Below the pieces are notes generated by a model. The model was not told the origin of the DNA, did not search any database, and worked only from the letters and a program-made list of their open reading frames with translations. Position numbers and translations under genes: made by a program. DNA of 15,420 nucleotides from an uncultured Selenomonadales bacterium (GTDB lineage Bacteria > Bacillota > Negativicutes > Selenomonadales > Selenomonadaceae), in NCBI GenBank assembly GCA_937915885.1, contig CALGGP010000307.1:1-15420 (forward strand), in the 5' to 3' direction. Shown piece by piece: positions 1 through 8,100 of the stretch; position 1 is the first letter of the stretch; each line of letters opens with the position of its first letter.

Positions 1-316
1 CCACCCTTGGCAGTATTGCATACCGCCGACGCTCGACGCCCGCCTTCTGCAGCCGCCGATGACGCGAGATGGTACGAGCGGGAGCCGCGCTCCGAGAGTG
101 GATCGGATAAAAAGAGGCGTGCGCCGACGGAACGGGTGGAGATCGCGTCCTCGGTTGTGCGACGCCATTGTGGGCGGTTGCCACCGTTAAAGTGATCTGG
201 CGCCGACGGCACGGGTGGGAACCGCTACCACTGTTGGGCGCCGAGCTCGGGGGGCGGGAGTGCCGACGGCGCCACAAAGCATTTCTCCCGCCCCCGTTCC
301 ACATCAAATGCGTCGA
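1..316. repeat. Intergenic cluster of diverged GC-rich repeats, no gene seen
   Basis: I see no convincing gene in the first 316 bases. Downstream of the leftward ATP-grasp gene there are several diverged copies of one GC-rich motif built around GGCGCCG...GGGTGGGA. Related stretches start near 84, 121, 199 and 237. The copy at 237-273 has the same length (37 nt) as the palindrome at 8391-8427 read on the minus strand, and matches it at 30 of 37 positions by my hand alignment. An 11-bp perfect inverted repeat (250-260 with 285-295, 24-nt loop) lies 21-67 nt past the stop codon at 317. It lacks a T-tract on the minus strand, so it is not a standard intrinsic terminator, though it could block RNA decay or act as a weak terminator. 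The small arginine-rich frame at 7-195 overlaps the repeats and has no ribosome binding site. Confidence 0.6.
250..295 (-). terminator. Strong GC hairpin downstream of ATP-grasp gene (possible terminator)
   Basis: GGGGGCGGGAG at 250-260 is perfectly complementary to CTCCCGCCCCC at 285-295, giving an 11-bp GC-rich stem with a 24-nt loop. It is the first strong hairpin after the leftward operon's last stop codon. There is no U-run after the stem in the leftward transcript, so function as a Rho-independent terminator is uncertain. It may simply be part of the repeat family that fills this gap. Confidence 0.35.
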
Positions 317-1363
317 TTAGACTTCGGGAAAAGCCAGATCGGGATTAAACGCCAAAGTTTTTGCGTAGTCGATGGCGTAAGAGGCAGCTTCCAACATGAA
401 ATATTGCGAGCCGGGATAATCGTTGATCTCGAATAAAAAAATGCTGCCGTCCGCCTCAATGCCGAGATCAATCCCCAACGCATTGAAATTATGACCTCTG
501 AAGGTGCGTTGCAATCTCTCGGGGATTATTTTTCCGAGCTCCACGATCCGATTATACGTCCGATCGCCTAGGTCTTTACCGAGATGCAGACGCAATAAAG
601 TCTTGCCGTCCATCATGCTTCCGCCCGTTGCGAGATTACTCGTCAACGCATTCGCCAACGAGACTCGAGCATAAATCTTGACGATGTGCCATTGCGTAGT
701 TTTGTCTCGACGGACATGAATACGAACGTCGAACGGCATGCCCGACGACAAACATGATTTTATATACCTTTGCGCGATATACGGTTTGGTCAGCGTTTTT
801 TTCATCAGCTCGTTCAGTTCTTGCAACGTAAGCACCTTGCGACTTTTGTCTTCGGTGAGCTCATAGTTGCCGTCCGACAGCCGCGATACCATCATTATTC
901 CTTGCCCCAAACTGCCATGGGTGGGCTTGAAAAAAAGCGGCGCCGTCGATTTATCGATGCGTTCTACAGCATCCCGACCGTTTTTGATCTCGAAATAAGG
1001 TATCATGTATTTTCTCAGCACCGGATCAGCTTCAATCCAATCGGATATATTTTTTTTGTTCGCGACGAGATAACCCGTGTGCGGCGTGTGGACGAGCATC
1101 GGTTTGTCCAGCGTGGAGTTCAGGAATTTATCTCCGTTATCGATCACGTCAGGATACTCGCGCACCTCGTCGACCCATTTCCCGTCCCTGTAGACATGCG
1201 CGTTGATCTTCCTGTTGATCAGATCGACGTCGGCGGGATAAAACATGTAGCAATCACAGCCGATCGCCCGAGCGTATATGGTGTACGCCACCGCCGGATA
1301 ACCGGAGTGCCACAGACGATGCAGACCGATAACAATTTTTCGATCCGATTTGGTTTCAAGCAT
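317..1363 (-). CDS. YheC/YheD-like ATP-grasp protein (probably the C-terminal part of a split larger gene)
   Basis: This 348-residue frame reads as a YheC/YheD-type ATP-grasp protein, a family known from Firmicutes spore coat-associated proteins. Members are presumed to use ATP to join a carboxylate to an amine, but their substrates are not settled. Visible motifs are FFKPTHGSLGQGI at 144-156 (nucleotide-binding glycine loop), YIAQRYIK at 195-202, PFDVRIHVRRD at 210-220, NLATGG at 243-248, LGIDLGIEADG at 296-306 and LFEINDYPG at 310-318 (metal-binding Glu and Asn). The key residues look intact. The ATG at 1363 has no good ribosome binding site upstream, and the same frame stays open upstream to a ten-G tract at 1426-1435. 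The codons in between (SSIIERLKSFDPKRDQSVF before this Met) extend the Mur-ligase domain of the preceding gene. I therefore think this is normally the C-terminal module of the 1411-5133 product, and that independent translation from 1363 is doubtful. Its stop is TAA at 317-319. Confidence 0.75.
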   Translation of the reverse strand: MLETKSDRKIVIGLHRLWHSGYPAVAYTIYARAIGCDCYMFYPADVDLINRKINAHVYRDGKWVDEVREYPDVIDNGDKFLNSTLDKPMLVHTPHTGYLVANKKNISDWIEADPVLRKYMIPYFEIKNGRDAVERIDKSTAPLFFKPTHGSLGQGIMMVSRLSDGNYELTEDKSRKVLTLQELNELMKKTLTKPYIAQRYIKSCLSSGMPFDVRIHVRRDKTTQWHIVKIYARVSLANALTSNLATGGSMMDGKTLLRLHLGKDLGDRTYNRIVELGKIIPERLQRTFRGHNFNALGIDLGIEADGSIFLFEINDYPGSQYFMLEAASYAIDYAKTLAFNPDLAFPEV

Positions 1364-1410
1364 GAAAACCGATTGGTCTCTCTTTGGATCAAAACTCTTG
1401 AGCCGCTCAA

Positions 1411-4400
1411 TTATGCTACTGACGGCCCCCCCCCCTGTGAAACCGCAAACGCCACGGCGAGGACTGCCAGCGCATTATACAACTGCTCACTCGACAGCGC
1501 GCTCTCAAGTTTGTATTTGTCGCCATCGATGAAGACCGATTCGCCACGTTTGAGCTCCGGCATGCGCACCGTCGCGTCCGCGTGCCGACCGAAGGTGATC
1601 ACATTCAAGCCATGACGCTTCGCTGCCGCCTCAAATATTCCGTAATGCTTCATGTCGCGATTGAGCACCGCATAGCCGCCCGCCACCGCGCCGCAAAATA
1701 CTCGCGCCTTCACTCGAGCCGCCGCCTCCGAATCTTTTTCCAAGCCGGCGTTCGACGTAACCACTACCACGTTCGGTTGCAGATCGTATGTCACCGAGCC
1801 GCGTCGCGCTTCTATCGCGTCTTTCGACAATTCCAAGATCGCATACGCCGCCTCCGCCTTCACGTTTGCAAACGTCGTCGGCGCACTGATGCATGTCAAC
1901 TCGTCCGTGCCGAACGGCACTGCGACTTCACCCGACTCTTTCAACAAATGCTCGAGCATATTCACCGTCGTCGTCTTGCCAACATCGCCCGCGACCGCAA
2001 TCGTTTTGCCCTTGAATCGACGTCGAGCCGCAAAGCCCAACTCGATCGTCGCCTTCACACTGTCCTCGACCAAAAGCACCGGCAAATCCTTCGGAAGATC
2101 ATCGACCTCGTGATCGATCATCGCGCCCGCAATTTTATCCGCGTATTGCGCTACCATAAAATGATTGTCGTACGTCGACGACGCAGGATCGCCTTCCGTG
2201 TGGAATAAATATTGCGACCGTCGACTCGCAACAAACATCACCGGCGCCTCCGCCTGATTATAAAATTTCATGTCGCGCAAAATCGATTGCACGTACCAAC
2301 CTGACGGCGGCTCGACCAGCCATTTGCCGCCCGTCACTGCCGCCAATTGCTCCGCCGTCCAACAATGCCCGGGCTCCGAATGCTCGAGCACTTCGGGGAA
2401 ATCTCGACGATAATACGGCAACTCCGGCAGCCGCATCTCGATCGTTTTCGATCCGATGAACGGTTCCAACCAACGACCGTCGATCCGCGCGCGTATTTCA
2501 ATCCGCAAGTCGACGTTCGCAAGCCGATTCAACCGCGGCGGATTCAATCCGAAACGCTCCCGATAAATCACGCCGGGCTTCCATCGCTTGACGGGGAACT
2601 CCCAATTCGCAAATTCATGATCCGCGCCCGAGCCGTAAAACGGCATGCCATTTTCCCGCGTCGATTTGCCCTCGATATAAAACCGACACTCTTTGTTGAG
2701 CGGCGCGTCAATCGTCCAGTACGTGTCGACGAACAATATCTCATATTTCGTAAGCACCGGCTGCTCGACGCGATAGCCGACCATTTTCAACGCATCGAAC
2801 TGTTTCGGCTCAATGATCGCATCGTCCGGCACCCGCTCAACCGTCCACTCCGACAGCGGCTCCGTCAACGGCTTGATTTCGTGGCGCTCGACCATCAACG
2901 GATCGTAAATCGACGACGGCTCATCAATTTTTAACGACTGTTGAGGACGCGCGGCGGGCGAAAATTTTATTTCGATCGTCCCGTCGGAGTCGACCTTCGC
3001 GTTGGTGCCGAGCTCGCGACAGCGCGCTAAAAATTCGTCGTTGATCCGATTCTTGTCGCGCTCTGCCACGCCGACCTTGCCGTTGCTCCGACGCAAAGCA
3101 CTGAACGTGAGCGCCTTTACTCCATCGACGCCGACCGTCAAAGAATACGCGCCCGTATCGCCGTCGCCGCCGTCCAAAATAAACAAGCCCGCGCCGTAAA
3201 TTATCGGACGCTCTTTATATTTCTCGACGCGATTGTACCAATACGAATCGCAACCCAACACGCCGTCGGCGCCGCTGTCGATCAATGCCCGCCCAATCGC
3301 GCGCATCCGATCGAACGAGCGCGCTTGACTGACGGGCTCCCAATCGAGCGCGACGAACACCGCGTCCGCATGCTTGCGCGCCTCCGCGATCTTTGCGTCG
3401 AACGTCGAAGTCCAAGCGTCAAGCGCGTCCTGCGACATGTAAAAAATTCCCGCTTGAGCTTCGGAGGCGGCAAATTCCTCGGTCGTCGCATCGACGGAGA
3501 AAATCGCCACCGTCAAATCATTCGCCTTGACGTAAATCGGCGCCGACGCCTCGTCAATATTTTTGCCCGCGCCGACATGTCCGAGCCCCGCCTCATCGAG
3601 CAGCTTGTTTTGATCGAGCACCGACTCCGCGCCGTAATCGCCCGCGTGATGATTCGCCGTCAACACCACATCGATGTTACACTCCGTCAAAATATTGATC
3701 TGCTCGGGACGCGCGTGCATATGGTAGAAATATTTTTTGTTGACGGGATCGCCCAGCGCACTCGCCACGCCCAATAAATTTACAATCCGAACGTCCGCCG
3801 CGCGCATCGCCGGAATCTCGTCGAGGTGTTTCATCGTCGGCGAAAGCAGATGCATTCGACGCCCGACAATCGTGTTGCCGCCGAAGAATATTTTCGCCTC
3901 TCCGCGCGGACTCGTACTTCGATTGGCGCTAATCAGCTCAACCATTTTTTGAACGGCTTGATCAATCTGCGGCTTGACTTCAACATCGTCAACGTGCTCG
4001 ACCGCCGGAGCGTGTTTACTCCACTCGACGAGACTCGCCAACGCGCGCGCCGTATCGTCGATGCGCACTCGGAACGCGTCATCCCTCGAAAAGAAACTGC
4101 CAAAAATCATTTCGGGGCATTTAAAAAACATCGCCGTCTCAGTCCAAAAATATTCGTCGAGCAATGCCTTCGCGCGCGCCTCCGTTGCCGCCTTCGGATC
4201 GTCCGCGCCGACAATCGCAAGCAACTCATTCACATTCGGCACCGTCCGCGCATTTAAAAATCCGTCGAACGCGGTTTTCAACGGCGCATATGTTTCATCG
4301 CTCAACAGGTCGGAGTAAGTCTCAACGCCGTATTTGATCGCCCGCTCGATCGACTCGCGAAGGTGATCGTCCTTGCGACCGTCGGCATTATAAGCGTCGA

Positions 4401-5133
4401 GCAACGCGAGTAGCGCCGTAAAATGGTTCACCGCATTATAAGACGGCACGAATCGATCGGTGCAGGGCAATCGACCGTAGATGAAACGCCCGCTGCTCAG
4501 CAGTTGCGACTCGAGATATTGCACGGCGCTCTGCATAATCTGCCGAATGAGTTTCGCATCGGGCGTTGTGACGATACGATGTTGCGTGCCGTCGACCGAC
4601 AAAGGAGCGTTGTCGCCGAGAACGAAAGCGCCCGCAGTGTCGAAGACGGCGATCGGGCTCGACGGCTCGAGAACAGGCAGCTCTCGATCGAAACGCGCGC
4701 GGATGTAAGATGAAGCGGCTTTAAGATTGAAGGCGCCGTTTTGATTGTCGGCGACGGCGAGTAACTGATTGGCGTTGATCTCGAGCGCAGTGAGTGCGAT
4801 CGAAAAGTCGGGGCTGAAAGCGACGCCGCGATTAAAATTATTGCGTGCGGTCGAGCCGATCAGCTTATTGAACTCCTCCCACGTCATGGACTCGACATCG
4901 GTGATCCAATCCGCGCGGAGGATGATCGGATCGACGGAGCCGAGCGCGGAGCGAAGTTGATCGAGCGCGGCATTGAATGCGTCGGTTGGATCGACATCGG
5001 AAGCGTTTCTGACGACGGCTTGAGACTTCATGTCAGAGGCGGACAGGAATATGCGACAAGGACGAACAGAGCGTTTGAGGAACTCTGCGGCGAATGTTGG
5101 AGCAAGGCGCGGAACCAGTTGATCTAAAGACAT
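1411..5133 (-). CDS. Multidomain protein: N-terminal platform, degenerate CapA-like domain, beta-sandwich linker, MurF-like ligase
   Basis: This is 1240 residues from the ATG at 5133, which has AAAGGAG 7 nt upstream. An ATG at 5157 lies upstream of that site and is rejected. Residues 1-190 match the unrecognised N-terminal domain of the other two large proteins (CRIFLSASDMKS at 26-37, ILRADW at 71-76). Residues 195-376 are a barrel-like module about 180 residues shorter than in the paralogues. Residues 411-680 are CapA-like, but key positions are changed: N420 for Asp, L454 for the Glu of NLE, NHH at 494-496, D597 for the His of HWG, D629-S-Y631 for HSH, and L650 for the Asn of GNF. Residues 750-905 are a beta-sandwich-like linker shared with the 9376-14196 product. 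Residues 920-1232 are MurF-like: WTAEQLAAVTGGKW, then the P-loop AGDVGKTTT at 1048-1056, a NVVVVTSNAG strand and a NALAVLAVAFA helix. It stops after QGGGPSVA, with no third Mur domain. No signal peptide or membrane segment is visible. The stop follows a ten-G tract; one extra G fuses it to the ATP-grasp frame. Confidence 0.8.
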   Translation of the reverse strand: MSLDQLVPRLAPTFAAEFLKRSVRPCRIFLSASDMKSQAVVRNASDVDPTDAFNAALDQLRSALGSVDPIILRADWITDVESMTWEEFNKLIGSTARNNFNRGVAFSPDFSIALTALEINANQLLAVADNQNGAFNLKAASSYIRARFDRELPVLEPSSPIAVFDTAGAFVLGDNAPLSVDGTQHRIVTTPDAKLIRQIMQSAVQYLESQLLSSGRFIYGRLPCTDRFVPSYNAVNHFTALLALLDAYNADGRKDDHLRESIERAIKYGVETYSDLLSDETYAPLKTAFDGFLNARTVPNVNELLAIVGADDPKAATEARAKALLDEYFWTETAMFFKCPEMIFGSFFSRDDAFRVRIDDTARALASLVEWSKHAPAVEHVDDVEVKPQIDQAVQKMVELISANRSTSPRGEAKIFFGGNTIVGRRMHLLSPTMKHLDEIPAMRAADVRIVNLLGVASALGDPVNKKYFYHMHARPEQINILTECNIDVVLTANHHAGDYGAESVLDQNKLLDEAGLGHVGAGKNIDEASAPIYVKANDLTVAIFSVDATTEEFAASEAQAGIFYMSQDALDAWTSTFDAKIAEARKHADAVFVALDWEPVSQARSFDRMRAIGRALIDSGADGVLGCDSYWYNRVEKYKERPIIYGAGLFILDGGDGDTGAYSLTVGVDGVKALTFSALRRSNGKVGVAERDKNRINDEFLARCRELGTNAKVDSDGTIEIKFSPAARPQQSLKIDEPSSIYDPLMVERHEIKPLTEPLSEWTVERVPDDAIIEPKQFDALKMVGYRVEQPVLTKYEILFVDTYWTIDAPLNKECRFYIEGKSTRENGMPFYGSGADHEFANWEFPVKRWKPGVIYRERFGLNPPRLNRLANVDLRIEIRARIDGRWLEPFIGSKTIEMRLPELPYYRRDFPEVLEHSEPGHCWTAEQLAAVTGGKWLVEPPSGWYVQSILRDMKFYNQAEAPVMFVASRRSQYLFHTEGDPASSTYDNHFMVAQYADKIAGAMIDHEVDDLPKDLPVLLVEDSVKATIELGFAARRRFKGKTIAVAGDVGKTTTVNMLEHLLKESGEVAVPFGTDELTCISAPTTFANVKAEAAYAILELSKDAIEARRGSVTYDLQPNVVVVTSNAGLEKDSEAAARVKARVFCGAVAGGYAVLNRDMKHYGIFEAAAKRHGLNVITFGRHADATVRMPELKRGESVFIDGDKYKLESALSSEQLYNALAVLAVAFAVSQGGGPSVA
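1426..1435 (-). repeat. Ten-G homopolymer tract at the gene junction (candidate phase-variation or frameshift site)
   Basis: The plus strand has ten consecutive C at 1426-1435, so the coding strand has ten G. Read as CAG GGG GGG GGG CCG the frame ends four codons later at TAA (1411-1413). With eleven or eight G the frame becomes GGG GCC GTC AGT AGC ATA ATT GAG and continues through the ATG at 1363 to the end of the ATP-grasp gene. It is the longest G/C homopolymer in the window and lies exactly where two coherent coding frames must be joined. Such tracts slip during replication, and are also common sites of sequencing error. Confidence 0.85.
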
Positions 5134-5140
5134 AAAAAAA

Positions 5141-5147
5141 CTCCTTT
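5141..5147 (-). promoter_or_regulatory. Ribosome binding site deciding the start at 5133
   Basis: The minus strand reads AAAGGAG followed by seven T and then ATG at 5133. The site begins 2 nt after the TGA stop (5150-5152) of the upstream large gene. The two genes are therefore only 16 bp apart and are very likely co-transcribed and translationally linked. Confidence 0.8.
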
Positions 5148-5149
5148 CG

Positions 5150-8100
5150 TCATGCATTTATTAGATTATGAAAGAGCCACGTCCATTGGCGAGCCACCAC
5201 ATCGGGCGCAAATTTTTCCAAACTCCGCGCGCAATGTTTAGAGAAGTTCTCGCGCAATTCGTCATCGGTCAGTATGCGAACGATCCGATCCGCCATCGCC
5301 TCGACATCACCTGCCGGTACAATGTAGCCGCTCTTGCCCTCCTCGATCACGTCGTCGGGACCGTAGGTGCAATTGAATGCGACGACGGGACAGCCATATT
5401 GCATGCTCTCCTGCACGACCAGCGGCGAGCCTTCATATCTGCTCGGCAGAATTGACAGCGCCGCCGACGCATACACCGCCGGCATATTGTCAACGAATCC
5501 CTCAATTTTGATGTGATCGTTGAGCCCCGCCTCGTCGATGAGCTTTTGAATCGACTCTTGAAGGGATCCTTTACCATAAAAATGCAACGTCGCCTGTGGG
5601 ACATATTTGATCACGCGCTTCATTACCTCAATCGCTTTATCATGCCCCTTCTGCTCATGAAGGCGCCCGACCTGTATGATTTTGAAGGGATTGTATTCGA
5701 CGACGGTAACTTTCGGAACCGCAGTCAAGGAGTGCGGCAGTTGGAATATGTTATTTAATTTGAAGCGTTTGATGATATCCTCGCGTTGTCTTTTCGTCAG
5801 AACCACAATAACGTCCGTCTTTACTTTTTTGTTGTAAAGATATTGATATCCGGGCTTGGAGGTGAACGGATCGCGGGGCTCGAGCACATGTATATTATGC
5901 AACTGCTGAAGAACATGCACGTGATCGAATTTCAACTCCGTCATCTTAATGAAGGCATTGTAATAGTCCAAAGGCTCATCATTGACGATATAGAACTGCT
6001 TCGATTTGTCGCTCACCAATTCGATCAGCCAATGCGTAATTGCCGCGTTCCGACTGTTGAATGAATGCTTAACCGTCCCGTCTCTGTCGATCAACTCCAT
6101 CAGCTTGACCTCAGTCTTACCCTTGGAATGATCATAAACCGAATGGATAGCAACCGAGCCATCTCTACGATAATAGAATGACTCTTGAGCCTGATTGTTT
6201 GCGGGATTGCTCAACATTCGCCAGCCCAAAAATCCAAGCTCGTTATACGAGTCCTGAAACTTGAGATCGCCTTCAATGCCGTTCACGAATCTGGGCTTAA
6301 CGATGGACGTTTCAGCCTTTCGATCAATCTCTTGATAGTAGTCGTAGAAATTGAGCACGGAACAATCAAGCCCGCATGCTTCCCAACTTTGGCGGAGATC
6401 ATTTTGATAATTGATGGTGATCAAAGTTACGTCGACTCCCAACTTATCTCGAAACAATCTTGATCGACGGAAGACCGACAACTCCAGCCCCGGCGTGATT
6501 GGAGTGATATTTATCAGCATGAAAAAAATTACGCCGTTATGCTCCTTCAACTCCCGCGCAAACATATCCGGATCGGGATTGAAGTCCGCAGGCACCGGAG
6601 GAATGAGCGGCTCGATCTCTACAACCTCGTCGCCCTTCAACGCCTCGCTCGGCACCGGTTCATGATCGCGTCGAGTAAGATATTGAAGGTAAGCGATCGC
6701 GCCCGTCAATAAAAATTCCATGTCGAGTAACAACAATCGAAATGCCTGATGCCGGAGGAAAAATGCATCGACGACCTCTTCGGGGTGGCGGAAGAACATT
6801 ACAAACTCCGGATAAAAATACGCGTCGATGAGCGCCTTCATTTGCAATTCCAACGTCGCATGAAGATCGTCGGCGTTGACTTTCGAGATCAAATCCGACA
6901 GCTCCGGCATCGTCTTCATGCGCTCGAGAAGATTGTCGGCGGCAATGAGCAGCTCAAGCGAGCGCGGGTAATGAAATTTTCGATGCCATATGGAATGCAA
7001 TTGATCGGAAAAATTTTTTATGCCGAAGTCAAAGTACTCGCGCTTGGGCAGGTGGCGAGTGATGGCGTCGACGGCATGCTCCATCAACGGATCGTGCAAC
7101 TGCCAAGTCTTGTTGGCGACGAAATAATTGAAGGCGCGTTCGGCAGCGTCGAGCAATTTTTGATCGCCGTTGAGCGCATGGAGGCGGAGGAGTCCGAGCG
7201 TCGCGAGCCCGTCAAACGAAGCGACATTCACCTTGGGTTGGACGGAGTAATCGTTGAGATCTATCGCGTGAGCAAACGAGCCGTCCGCGTTTTGCATCGA
7301 CAGAATACCCCGCGCGATCGCCTCCATCAGTTGGGTGTGTTTCTTGGTTTTCATGATGACGGCGTGCTTGGCAAGGGCGAGCAACGCCGCGCCGCCCGCA
7401 CCGAGGCGAATATCTTTGTCATCGCTCGCGACGATGTAAACGACTTCGGAACCGTCGGGCATGATGCGATACTTGAGGTAATTTTTTATTCCGTATTGGA
7501 GCGCCTTGGTGATGGCGGCGCCGAGCGAGGAGTTGCCGAGCCTGCCGTAGGTCGCGTAGACGTCGAGCATCGCGCCGATAAAATTAAAGTGCTTGAGCGG
7601 GACGCGCATCTTCACAGTTTTGTCGAAGCGCGGATATCGATCGTAGAGGAATTGATCCTTATTTTTAATTTCCTTGGCGAAATAAGCGGCGCCGTTGCGA
7701 GCGAGCTTAAGAATCGCCGCGCTGTCGAGGTGCGAGACGGGACGGTGATCGGAGGCAAGCCCTTCCCCGTCGAGTAAAATCGCATTGGGTTCGATGTCGG
7801 AGGCGAAGGCGCCCTTCGTGGTAAAAGCTATGACGTTGCTCGACGAATCGGGCGTCGGGAAGGCGCAATTGAATCGCGTCCGGCAGTAGGTGTTTGAGGA
7901 GTCCTCGTTGAAGACGCCGTTCGGCTCGTCGATGGGCGAATCGCGATAGAGCATGGCATTACCATTGATCTCGGGCTCGATGAATGCCATTTTGTATTCG
8001 GGATCGAGCGCCAGCCCTTGACGGTAATAATTTCGTCGAACTTGAGCGACAGACGACAAAAATTTTGTCCACGTCATGGATTGTTGCTCGACGACCCAAT

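Noticed and set aside
7..195. 62-codon arginine-rich frame at the window start
   Set aside because: It overlaps GC-rich repeats and has no ribosome binding site or motif.
1..316. CRISPR-like array suggested by repeated GCGCCGACGG-type units
   Set aside because: The copies are imperfect and unevenly spaced with no conserved spacer length, and no cas gene is present.
770..1615. 281-codon open frame on the plus strand across the gene junction
   Set aside because: It runs antisense through the ATP-grasp gene and the end of the MurF-like gene. It shows no recognisable motif or ribosome binding site.
5134..5157. Upstream ATG adding MHDERSFF to the MurF-bearing protein
   Set aside because: The ribosome binding site AAAGGAG lies inside this extension, and the paralogues start at the MSL[DE]QL position.
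6749..7777. 342-codon open frame on the plus strand
   Set aside because: It is antisense to the barrel module of the 5150-8323 gene, which has strong family motifs and paralogues; the plus frame has none.
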